Positions 1 through 7,957 of a stretch of 64,000 bases of DNA are shown here, piece by piece. The number at the start of each line of letters is the position of its first letter. The stretch's first letter is position 1. Where the stretch lies: the NCBI GenBank assembly GCA_016214035.1, contig JACRPF010000004.1:208322-272321 (forward strand). Direction: 5' to 3'. This DNA is from Spirochaetota bacterium. GTDB lineage: Bacteria; Spirochaetota; Brachyspiria; Brachyspirales; JACRPF01. Under the pieces are notes generated by a model. That model was not told the origin of the DNA, made no database searches, and worked only from the letters and a program-made list of their open reading frames with translations. The position numbers and the translations under genes were made by a program.

Positions 1-100
1 GCTGCGTAATCCCTCTCGACGTGTCCGTACACCGGTTTACGCAGTACGCATACCGTCTCGACCGGTACGTACACCGGAGCACGCACCACGTACGCCGGCA

Positions 101-197
101 TTTGTTGAACGTACACGAGTGTGCAGTTGATGGTGAGAATGTGCAAACCCTGTACGCTGGAATATCCTGAACGTCGGTCATCGTATGTTCAACAAAA
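101..197. repeat. Imperfect inverted repeat in the left intergenic region
   Basis: TTTGTTGAACGTAC at 101-114 is matched in inverse by GTATGTTCAACAAAA at 183-197. The arms have one mismatch over 14 positions and are separated by about 68 bases. No U-tract follows, so it is not an intrinsic terminator. It could be a protein-binding pair or chance. Confidence 0.4.
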
Positions 198-501
198 TCC
201 GGAACATGTACCGCACGAGAAAGCATGCCGAACGGCTGAACCGCAGCGAAGAATTCGTACACCGATGTATGCGGTGAAAAAACATTTTTTCCCGTCCTGT
301 ACGCCGGACCGATATCTATCAAAACTGCCGTGAACACCGGTACGGCCGGCATTTCGACATTATACGGGAGATCGCACACCGATGCCGCGGGTATACGCAC
401 CGCTCAAGCTATATTCTCAACGTTGTAAGCTGTTTTTTATGCCTTATGAACTACGCCACCTGAAAACGAAAACCGAACGATTGGCTCATCCCCTGTATGC
501 C

Positions 502-529
502 TTGACGAAGCGCACCGGTGTACTATACT
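502..529 (+). promoter_or_regulatory. Sigma70-type promoter, predicted leaderless start
   Basis: TTGACG (502-507), a 16-base spacer and TATACT (524-529) lie so close to the ATG at 537 that the transcript should begin at or next to the start codon. No Shine-Dalgarno sequence fits between them. Confidence 0.6.
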
Positions 530-536
530 GCTTCAT

Positions 537-2183
537 ATGAATAATCATTCATCAATATACTGCACATCACTGAACCAAAGGCACAATGCGGGGCTTACCG
601 TTATTGCTATCATCGCTGCCATAGGATTTATGACGTCCTCCGTTACCGCGCAGATAACCACATATCCGTGGCCGTCAGACGCCGGCATATCGGATACCTA
701 TCGTGTATTCATCCGCCTGGGCGGAGCGCCTGAGCAGGAAGTACAGGTACTAATATCGCACGCGTCGTCTAAGGGAGATTACCGGGCCAAGGAGCTTGAA
801 GGCCGGACGTTTTCCTTTGTGCCGCTCTCGTACGGTCCATCAGCGGGAGCACTCATGATACGGGCGGTGAAGCTCTTCGGCGATGGTGCGTCATCGGTGA
901 GCGTGCATCCGCGAAGTTACGGCATCACAACTACGTCTGCATCTGACGGGCGTGAGGCTGTATTTACGGTGAGCGCGGCATCCCGTTACTTTTCTGTACA
1001 TTTTGACGGCGCAGACAACAGAACACCGGCTGATCGATGGATCAAACACATGCTGTGCATCTTCATCGACCCGTTGGAGACCGACATCCCCGACCGCACG
1101 GCAGCCGGTGTCGTCGTATACGCTCCGGACATATCGTCCGATGTGCTCAAAGCCGCACGCACTATCTATTTTCCGCCGGGACTCCACAATCTGCGGAACT
1201 ACGGACGAGGAGGCATAATTAATGATGACGGACAGCTCATGCTGCAGGAAGGACAAGCGCTGTATCTTGCGGGCGGGGCATTCGTCGAAGGCATCATCGG
1301 CAATGCCGCCGAGCGGCAACCGGGACAGCGCGTCTACGGCCGCGGCGTACTGAGCGGGCGCCGGTATTTATGGAAAGACAATCCGGATCACCGCGGACCT
1401 GAGTACGGCCAGATACTCAAGATAGGGAATAAAGGGCGCGTCGAAGGTATAACCGTATGCGACTCGCCGCATCATGGTATCGTCGGCGGTACGACATCCA
1501 TCGCCAATTTAAAATTCTTCGGCTGGCACTGTAATAATGACGGCATCCGTGTCGGCAAAGGTTCAACGGTATTCAACAGCTTTATCCGTGCAGTTGACGA
1601 TCATTTTTACAATTTCAATATTCATGTGAGCAATGTCGTGCTCTGGGCGGGCCATAACGGGGCGATTCTCACCTACGGCTGGGGCGGTGCGGCCACGTAT
1701 AACGCCGGGGCGTCGCTCCTTGAAGACATAGACATCATTCACCCGGAATGGACGCAGCTTGGCAACAACAACGGGCTTGTGGCATCGCAGGTCAATCTCG
1801 ATTACCGCCCGTATGGATATGGCGGCAGAACGACCACGGTGCTTAAGAATATACGCATCGAAGGTACGGTGCCGGGTCTCCTTAACCTGAAACCGCTCAC
1901 GAAAGCCGGCGGTGAGCTGAATGCCAATCCGGTGGCGGCGGATAAAGTCGGCTATCTCGGCGATCTGCGCATCGAGAACGTCACGGTTGACGCACAGAAA
2001 GGTAAAAGCAGAATCAGGGGCGCCGCAAACGCATCACGCGACGGGAGCAAGACATTTTATATACAGAACATCAGCTGCAGCAATCTCCGCATCGGGACCA
2101 CAAGTATTACCGCCGAAACCAGCGTTGCGTTCTTCGATATCGAAACCGGCACCGTAAAAGACATTATATTCAGCGAACGATAA
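537..2183 (+). CDS. Secreted GH49-like beta-helix glycoside hydrolase (dextranase/isopullulanase family)
   Basis: 548 residues. An N-terminal hydrophobic stretch (about residues 20-38, ending in Ala-rich sequence before QITTYPWP) looks like a signal peptide, so the enzyme is probably exported. A beta-sandwich-like region comes first, then repeated short beta-strands of a right-handed parallel beta-helix. The motif NNDGI places Asp335, with Asp354-Asp355 (AVDDH) following 19 and 20 residues later. From memory this is the spacing of the catalytic Asp376/395/396 of Penicillium Dex49A, which supports family GH49 over GH28. The likely activity is endo-hydrolysis of an alpha-glucan such as dextran; the exact substrate cannot be read. 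It faces a second secreted glycosidase with only 10 bases between stop codons. The start is chosen because the promoter sits directly in front of it. Confidence 0.8.
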   Translation: MNNHSSIYCTSLNQRHNAGLTVIAIIAAIGFMTSSVTAQITTYPWPSDAGISDTYRVFIRLGGAPEQEVQVLISHASSKGDYRAKELEGRTFSFVPLSYGPSAGALMIRAVKLFGDGASSVSVHPRSYGITTTSASDGREAVFTVSAASRYFSVHFDGADNRTPADRWIKHMLCIFIDPLETDIPDRTAAGVVVYAPDISSDVLKAARTIYFPPGLHNLRNYGRGGIINDDGQLMLQEGQALYLAGGAFVEGIIGNAAERQPGQRVYGRGVLSGRRYLWKDNPDHRGPEYGQILKIGNKGRVEGITVCDSPHHGIVGGTTSIANLKFFGWHCNNDGIRVGKGSTVFNSFIRAVDDHFYNFNIHVSNVVLWAGHNGAILTYGWGGAATYNAGASLLEDIDIIHPEWTQLGNNNGLVASQVNLDYRPYGYGGRTTTVLKNIRIEGTVPGLLNLKPLTKAGGELNANPVAADKVGYLGDLRIENVTVDAQKGKSRIRGAANASRDGSKTFYIQNISCSNLRIGTTSITAETSVAFFDIETGTVKDIIFSER

Positions 2184-2193
2184 AGCCCCCCGC

Positions 2194-5100
2194 CTATCGC
2201 TCAACCGTTATCCCGATGACTATCGGGACGGCTTCAGCCTGAGCCGATACTACTTTAACCGATGTAACTTTTTTGTCCGGTGCGGTATTACTCCAGCATG
2301 TTACATACGCGCCAATCTTCATCCCGTTGGGTTTAGTGGTCTCTGCGACGATGCGTCCGTTCGATACAGGATTATTCCCTACCCAATCGGCGCATTCAGC
2401 GGCACCGTTGATGGGAAATCGGGCGACTGATCCATCCGCATACGTTATCACATATTCAAACTGTTTTCCGCTCTGTCCGCCCCACGCAGCCGCGTGAAGC
2501 ACATACATATTCCGCACACCGCTGCCGACAGGTATCTCCGGTGATTCCGCGGAAAAATACTTTATCGCGCCGGAAAGAACAATGCATGATTTTTCTTCAT
2601 TCTTTTCCGCATCGATAATCTGAAACGGCACGCCGGCGAACACCTGTCTGCCGACCGGAAATTCTCTGAAATCCATCGAGCCCTGATCGGTCCAGCCGCC
2701 TTTTTTATCACCGCTGGTCTCGTCGCGGAAACCCATGTTCACCGCTTTCGCAATATCGAGCGGCACGCATTTCGCAGTATCCGCCGGATACGGCGCGCGG
2801 GCATCCCGCGCCGCTTTTTCAACGGAGTCCTGCATCGCCTCAAGCTCGCGATCGAGCGGGGCGAGACGTTCTGCAAGCGCCTGCGCCGATAGCGCCGCAC
2901 GTTCACGTATCGCTCCGGCGGTAAGCGCCGTATCCGTGGTGTAATGCTGCTTCTCAGACGATACGGCAAGCAGCACGCGTTCCTGTGACGGAAGCGCGAC
3001 AGGAATACCGTCGGCGATCTCCGCGGTACTCCACGCGAGTTTTCCGGAAGGTGACGAAACGGGAATCATCTTCACCATGTCGGTCACATACACCGTACTG
3101 TCCTTGCGGCCTGCCGGATAGAATATACCGGATGCGGCGCGGCGGCCGTTCCAGTTGCAGAAGAAATACAGATCGATATTTTCACGACGTATCGCCTGTA
3201 TCTCGAGTTCCGGCAGCGCTTCGCCGTCATCGATTTTCATGCGCCATGGCCGCCGATAGCCGAGTTCCTGTAGCCGCTTGATAAGTTCCTGCGGCTGATC
3301 CTGACGCGACAGTTTATCCGATATCACCGCGATGTTTCTGCCGGACAGCCCGGAGCTGTTCTGTCCTTTTCCGTACGGATCGAACCGCAACGATCCTTCT
3401 CCGATGATCACCAGCCCGCCATTATCCGCAAACGCGCGCAGCGCCGCTGCCGTTTCGGGAAAACTGTACGCCGCATAGGGAACCGCGATGACTTTGAACC
3501 GCCCCGGCCCGCGCTCGACAAGTTCCTGCTCGGTGATGACGCCTACCGGAAGCTGGCGGCTGTTAAACGCGCTGTACCAGTTGAAGCAGTTCTGCTGATA
3601 ATCGAATTTCTGCGTATGACTCACCGAATGCGGCTGTCGCCAGACCGACGGAATGGAATAGAGAATACCGATATCCTGAACCGTTCGCGGATACGGCAGC
3701 GCGATCTCGGCGAGGCGGTCTATTTCGGCGGAAAAATCCTTAAACCCCTTCAGCGATTCCAATGGATAGGCGTATGGATTAAGCAGTGCGGGCGGATTTT
3801 TTTTGGTGGTCGCGCGCGCATCCTCCGCCGTCTTCCATCCGAAATCACGGCCGCCCTTCCACCAGCAGTAGACCTGAGAGCCTGAATAATTATGAAACAC
3901 TTCGAACCATAACAATGTGGAAAAATCGGCTCGCTGTGTCGGCACCACACCGAGTTCGCCGTGAGTCCGGCGCACATATGACTCCTGATTCATGACGGGC
4001 TTGTCGCCGGCGAATGCGCGTGCGAGATCGTAGTAGAACATGACCTCTACAGGCTTGGCGTTCATCACCTCGTCGAGATAGCCCACCTGTTTCGGACGGA
4101 CAAACGTACCGAAGGGCATGCCCCCCTCGGTGCCGAAAATATCGGCCGACTTCATGAGCTTGTGATAATCGATGCCGTTCTGTTCATACCAGAGCGATGC
4201 TACCGCTATCTCGATGTCGAAGTACACATCACTGCGCGGATCGACGCTTCGGATTGCCGCCTTGCCTTCGTTGAATATCTCAACAAATCGATCGCCGAGA
4301 AATTGCATCCAGTCCGCTTTCATCCCGCCGCCGCTCCATGGCGACAAGGCTTCGACATCACTGAACGAACGAATCGACGTATCGTTCCAAGCCCGCTGCA
4401 TCGCGCTGACATCGCCGCTGTACTTTTTCCTGAGCCATTCAGCGAACAATTGTTTATTGGCGGTGTGTTTGGAATGATACCACTGCACTTCATTAAAAAG
4501 CTCATATACCCAGGGATTCGAGTTACCATGATCGAGCCACCAGCGCGCCCCGTCGCGGAAGTAGGTGTTGTAGATATTCCGCCCGAGTTCGGTCTCGGGG
4601 ACATACGGCATAAAGCCGCCGTCATGACGCATGTCGGCCGGCTGCCCCGCACTCGCAATGCGCTTAGACAGATTATCCATCGTGAACAGATGCAGAAACG
4701 AATAATCGACGACAAGCGGAAGTCCGGCAATGCGTGAACGGAAGCGGGCTCGTTCATTCCAGTGGTCACGGTACGGTGAACCTAAAAGCTGATCTGCCTG
4801 CGCGGGAGTGAGCTGCAGTTCATCGAGACTATCGTTGGCCACGTGGCGGGCGTATGTCGGCACGTGATCAGTGTTGAATCCGAGTTTCGCAGAAATTTCT
4901 CTACTCATCATATCGGTAAAGATATCGTTCGATTCAAACGGAGGCTTCGTGTTGACTGCGTTGAATTCCCAGAAGTTGCATGTATCGTTCACTCCCAGCA
5001 TGAACACCGGTCTGCCGTTCTGATAAAAAGTCCCGTTCTTTATCACCGGACGCTTCCATTTATCAGCAACGGAAGGTTCCGTTTTTGCAGGCGCGGCAAG

Positions 5101-5667
5101 CTGCTCCACTGAAAGATCGCGTATTTCAAAATCGGAGTTCCATCCGCCGCCGAGTGCTATGCCGCCGGAGATAGGCTGATCTTTTACCATGAACATCTCT
5201 ATACCATTGACCGAGCAGCTCAACGTATCGCCGATTGCAGAAATATCGAACCGCAAAGGTGCTGCCGCATCGATGCGTTTCGCATAATCGACATTGGTGA
5301 GCGGCTCGCTTTTACCGGTCACCCGGTTCGCGGCGAGTCTCAGCTTCCCCTGATGCGGCGGCTCAAGCGTGAGTTTCAGATATACCGGATAGCGCATACC
5401 GACATACACGTCGAATTGCGAATATCCGCGGCGCGTCAGCGTGAACGTGACCCGGTAGTTTTTCCAGTCGTTCGTGAGCATACGGATGATCGGATTCGAT
5501 TTTTCTGACCGTATCGTCAGCGCATGGTCGGCGACGGTGAAACTGCCGCCCTCGGATGTCCATCGGGCGCCAAGAGCATTACCGTTAAATCTGTCCTGAA
5601 AAAGCGATGCGCCTGCTAGCGGCAGTGCGATAAGCGTGACAATTACGATTCGCAGAAACTGTGTCAT
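2194..5667 (-). CDS. Large secreted GH42/GH5-like clan-A glycosidase with lectin-like N-terminus
   Basis: 1157 residues. Signal peptide at 1-20 (MTQFLRIVIVTLIALPLAGA). Residues about 21-200 resemble a concanavalin-like/DUF1080 sandwich (LFQDRFNG, ending DLSVEQL). A TIM barrel follows from about 210, with the acid/base signature LFNEVQW (Glu393) and a candidate nucleophile in NQESYV (Glu562). That gives a clan GH-A fold; 'FAEWLRKKYSGD' recalls GH42 beta-galactosidases. A Rossmann-like beta-galactosidase trimerisation-type domain (about 690-800) and a C-terminal beta-sandwich follow. It probably trims a plant or algal polysaccharide outside the cytoplasm. The exact family and substrate cannot be settled without a profile search. 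Convergent with the GH49-like gene, suggesting a small polysaccharide-use locus. Confidence 0.75.
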   Translation of the reverse strand: MTQFLRIVIVTLIALPLAGASLFQDRFNGNALGARWTSEGGSFTVADHALTIRSEKSNPIIRMLTNDWKNYRVTFTLTRRGYSQFDVYVGMRYPVYLKLTLEPPHQGKLRLAANRVTGKSEPLTNVDYAKRIDAAAPLRFDISAIGDTLSCSVNGIEMFMVKDQPISGGIALGGGWNSDFEIRDLSVEQLAAPAKTEPSVADKWKRPVIKNGTFYQNGRPVFMLGVNDTCNFWEFNAVNTKPPFESNDIFTDMMSREISAKLGFNTDHVPTYARHVANDSLDELQLTPAQADQLLGSPYRDHWNERARFRSRIAGLPLVVDYSFLHLFTMDNLSKRIASAGQPADMRHDGGFMPYVPETELGRNIYNTYFRDGARWWLDHGNSNPWVYELFNEVQWYHSKHTANKQLFAEWLRKKYSGDVSAMQRAWNDTSIRSFSDVEALSPWSGGGMKADWMQFLGDRFVEIFNEGKAAIRSVDPRSDVYFDIEIAVASLWYEQNGIDYHKLMKSADIFGTEGGMPFGTFVRPKQVGYLDEVMNAKPVEVMFYYDLARAFAGDKPVMNQESYVRRTHGELGVVPTQRADFSTLLWFEVFHNYSGSQVYCWWKGGRDFGWKTAEDARATTKKNPPALLNPYAYPLESLKGFKDFSAEIDRLAEIALPYPRTVQDIGILYSIPSVWRQPHSVSHTQKFDYQQNCFNWYSAFNSRQLPVGVITEQELVERGPGRFKVIAVPYAAYSFPETAAALRAFADNGGLVIIGEGSLRFDPYGKGQNSSGLSGRNIAVISDKLSRQDQPQELIKRLQELGYRRPWRMKIDDGEALPELEIQAIRRENIDLYFFCNWNGRRAASGIFYPAGRKDSTVYVTDMVKMIPVSSPSGKLAWSTAEIADGIPVALPSQERVLLAVSSEKQHYTTDTALTAGAIRERAALSAQALAERLAPLDRELEAMQDSVEKAARDARAPYPADTAKCVPLDIAKAVNMGFRDETSGDKKGGWTDQGSMDFREFPVGRQVFAGVPFQIIDAEKNEEKSCIVLSGAIKYFSAESPEIPVGSGVRNMYVLHAAAWGGQSGKQFEYVITYADGSVARFPINGAAECADWVGNNPVSNGRIVAETTKPNGMKIGAYVTCWSNTAPDKKVTSVKVVSAQAEAVPIVIGITVER

Positions 5668-5816
5668 AGTATGTGTCCCGTGCAGTTGATAGCATTGCTC
5701 GATACGTTTCAGTATAGGGCATATCGAAAATTATTGCTTGGCGCATTTTAAGAAATATATGGCGTATCTTTATCAGGGGCAAACACTTACCGGAGGATAT
5801 TTTTCAGCATATATGC

Positions 5817-5844
5817 TTGACAAAATATGATTTCGCTGTATAGT
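5817..5844 (+). promoter_or_regulatory. Strong sigma70-type promoter of the rimP operon
   Basis: A perfect TTGACA (5817-5822), a 16-base spacer and TATAGT (5839-5844). Transcription should start near 5851, giving a leader of about 85 bases that contains the hairpin at 5878-5914. Confidence 0.75.
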
Positions 5845-5877
5845 AATCACTGTAGCATCACTCTTACTATAAAGATA

Positions 5878-5917
5878 GAAGAGAGACGTTCGCATCGAGC
5901 GAATGGCTCTCTTTTTT
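5878..5917 (+). terminator. Terminator-like hairpin in the rimP leader (possible attenuator)
   Basis: A stem of about 16 pairs (5878-5893 with 5899-5914, one A-G mismatch, two G-T pairs) closes a five-base loop, ATCGA. A run of six T (5912-5917) follows. It lies between the promoter and the rimP start with no gene upstream on this strand, so it can only act on rimP-nusA-infB itself. Leader attenuation fits, since NusA feeds back on its own operon in E. coli. Confidence 0.65.
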
Positions 5918-5935
5918 ATTTCATGGCGGGAGATC

Positions 5936-6460
5936 ATGGACGAAACACGCAACACGACGAACACGGATTCAGCCGGCGGCGATGAGGCGCGCTTTTTTCA
6001 TGATGTTGATGCACTGCTCGCGGCCGACGCGATGGCGCTCCTTGACCTGACGGCCAAGCGCACCAAGCACGGCAAGCGTGTAATCGCAACGATCTTTAAA
6101 CGCCCCACCGTATCGCATGACGACTGTGCACTCGCGACGAAGCGCATACAGGAAGTCCTCGCCTCGCACGGCGACGATCCGGATGCGTATACGATCACGG
6201 TCAGCTCGCCGGGATTATCGCGTATTCTGCGCACCGAGCGCGAGTATGCGCTCTTCACCGATGTGCCGGTGACCGTCATGCTGAACGAACTGGGCGCAAC
6301 GGCGTTCGGCGCGGACACGATAACGGGCATGAACAGAAAATACGCGGATGGCGCGGCGACGCTCGACGTTGACAACGGGGCGCGCACGGTCACCGTAGCA
6401 GGAACAATGATTCGCGCAATGAAGCTTTCATACGAGCTTAATAGCGACGACAAGGAGTAA
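5936..6460 (+). CDS. rimP: Ribosome maturation factor RimP
   Basis: 174 residues from the ATG at 5936, which has GGCGGGAG just upstream. An in-frame ATG at 5903 lies inside the terminator hairpin and was rejected. The family signature VSSPGLSR is clear near residue 85, followed by the SH3-like C-terminal domain. RimP binds the 30S precursor and is needed for its late maturation in the cytoplasm. It is the first gene of a tight operon, with nusA beginning three bases after its stop. The N-terminus is rich in Thr/Asn/Asp and probably disordered. Confidence 0.93.
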   Translation: MDETRNTTNTDSAGGDEARFFHDVDALLAADAMALLDLTAKRTKHGKRVIATIFKRPTVSHDDCALATKRIQEVLASHGDDPDAYTITVSSPGLSRILRTEREYALFTDVPVTVMLNELGATAFGADTITGMNRKYADGAATLDVDNGARTVTVAGTMIRAMKLSYELNSDDKE

Positions 6461-6463
6461 TGT

Positions 6464-7930
6464 ATGTTTGAGAATTTCGGCGAACACCTGGGGCAGCTTT
6501 CCGAGGAAAAGGAGATCAGCCGCGACCTTCTGAAAGAGGTTGTCCAGGAGACGATCACCAAAGCGCTGCAGAAAAAGTACGGCGAAGATATCACCTTTCA
6601 CATCGAATTCGATGAGAAGGATAATCCGGTCATCTACAAAGCGGTGACCGTGGTGGAAGAGGTCAAGGACGTCCGCAAGGAAATGTCGCTTGAAGAAGCC
6701 AAGAAGATCGTCGACGAGGTCGACATCGGCGAAGAGGTGTGGCTCATCCTCGACAGCGTGAAGGAGTTCGGCCGCATCGAGTCAAACATCGCGAAAACAA
6801 CGTTCTTCCAGAAAATCGGCGATCTCGAAAAAAACATCATCTATAACGAATTCAAACGCCGCGAAATGCAGCTTGTAAACGGCTATTTCCAGCGCGAATA
6901 CAAAGGCACTATTTACGTCAACCTCGGTAAAACCGAGGGCATTCTCCTCAAGCGCGACCAGTCGCCGCGCGAACACTACAACGTGGGTGACCGCATACGC
7001 GCATTCATCTACGAGGTCGACAACAGCCGCGCGGGTCATCCGGCCATCTATCTCACCCGCACGAAGCCGGATTTCATCAAGAAATTGTTCGAACTCGAAA
7101 TACCGGAAATCGCCGAGAATATCGTCGAGATAAAGGGCATCGTACGTCAGCCGGGCATCAAAACGAAGATCGCGGTAACGTCGCACAAATCCGAGGTTGA
7201 CCCGGTCGGCGCGTGCGTGGGTCAGAAGGGTGTACGCATCCAGGCCATCATCAAAGAGATCGAGGGCGAAAAGATCGATATCATCAAGTGGTCGAAGGAC
7301 GCACGCGAGTTCATCGCGAACGCCATTCAGCCGGCAAAAGCGACACGCGTCATCGTCACCGACTCGGCGAACTCAAAAGCGATGGTCATCGTCCCCGACG
7401 ATCAGCTCTCGCTCGCCATCGGCAAGGGCGGATTCAACATACGCATGACAGCCGAACTCGCCGGCTACAGCATCGACATCAAGACGGAGAGCAACATCAA
7501 GGAAGACCCGTCGCTCGTCGAGGGGCTCATGGCCGTCAGCACGATATTTTCGGATCAGGCGGACGAGGAAGAGGCGGCATCATTCGGCGAAGACCGCTCG
7601 AACCTGTACTCGCTCGAGGGTCTCGAGGATGGTGTCATCGAAGGGCTTATCGCCGGCGGAATCGACTCCATCGAAACGCTCTATCACCTGTCGCTTGAAG
7701 ACATCATGAAGAAGACCAAACTTCCGAAAGAGACCGTTACACGCATCGTCGCCATCCTCAAGGAGAGCGTCGAGGTCGTTGAAGACGGCGACACGCCGCG
7801 TCAGGCGTCGCGCATCGAGGAAGAGGTCGTTGAAGAGATCGAAATTTACGAATGCCCCAACTGCGGACATGAAGTCGCGAATAATGCGACCAAATGCTCT
7901 CATTGCGGTATTGAAATAAGTTTTGAATAG
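6464..7930 (+). CDS. nusA: Transcription factor NusA with extra C-terminal zinc ribbon
   Basis: 488 residues. In order: the N-terminal RNA-polymerase-binding domain (1-125), an S1 domain (about 130-200), KH1 with GQKG and KH2 with GKGG (about 215-345), and a helix-hairpin-helix region (about 380-440) like the E. coli acidic repeats. The last 27 residues add two CxxC pairs (Cys464/467 and Cys478/481), a rubredoxin-like zinc ribbon not part of standard NusA. NusA controls pausing, termination and antitermination. Its ribosome site, AAGGAG, overlaps the end of rimP. The tail could bind RNA, polymerase or a partner; this is inference. Confidence 0.95.
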   Translation: MFENFGEHLGQLSEEKEISRDLLKEVVQETITKALQKKYGEDITFHIEFDEKDNPVIYKAVTVVEEVKDVRKEMSLEEAKKIVDEVDIGEEVWLILDSVKEFGRIESNIAKTTFFQKIGDLEKNIIYNEFKRREMQLVNGYFQREYKGTIYVNLGKTEGILLKRDQSPREHYNVGDRIRAFIYEVDNSRAGHPAIYLTRTKPDFIKKLFELEIPEIAENIVEIKGIVRQPGIKTKIAVTSHKSEVDPVGACVGQKGVRIQAIIKEIEGEKIDIIKWSKDAREFIANAIQPAKATRVIVTDSANSKAMVIVPDDQLSLAIGKGGFNIRMTAELAGYSIDIKTESNIKEDPSLVEGLMAVSTIFSDQADEEEAASFGEDRSNLYSLEGLEDGVIEGLIAGGIDSIETLYHLSLEDIMKKTKLPKETVTRIVAILKESVEVVEDGDTPRQASRIEEEVVEEIEIYECPNCGHEVANNATKCSHCGIEISFE

Positions 7931-7957
7931 TGTAGTATAGATTGTAAGGAACAGCGA

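Larger units (their letters stand above)
1..536. other. Gene-free left edge with short repeats
   Basis: I see no convincing gene here. A 70-codon open frame at 121-333 has no recognisable domain, an odd Cys/Pro/Arg composition and no ribosome site. The sequence is peppered with a degenerate nonamer GTACRCYGR, at 27-35, 69-77, 90-98, 152-160, 257-265 and 299-307. The phrase GCCGGCATTT occurs twice (94-103 and around 344-353). The last 35 bases are the promoter of the next gene. Function is unknown; a decayed gene or repeat-rich spacer fits equally well. Confidence 0.5.

Noticed and set aside
121-333. 70-codon open frame in the left intergenic region
   Set aside because: Unusual composition, no ribosome site and overlapping short repeats; no domain seen.
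5903-5935. Longer N-terminus for RimP starting at ATG 5903
   Set aside because: This ATG lies inside the terminator-like hairpin and has no ribosome site, while ATG 5936 has GGCGGGAG.
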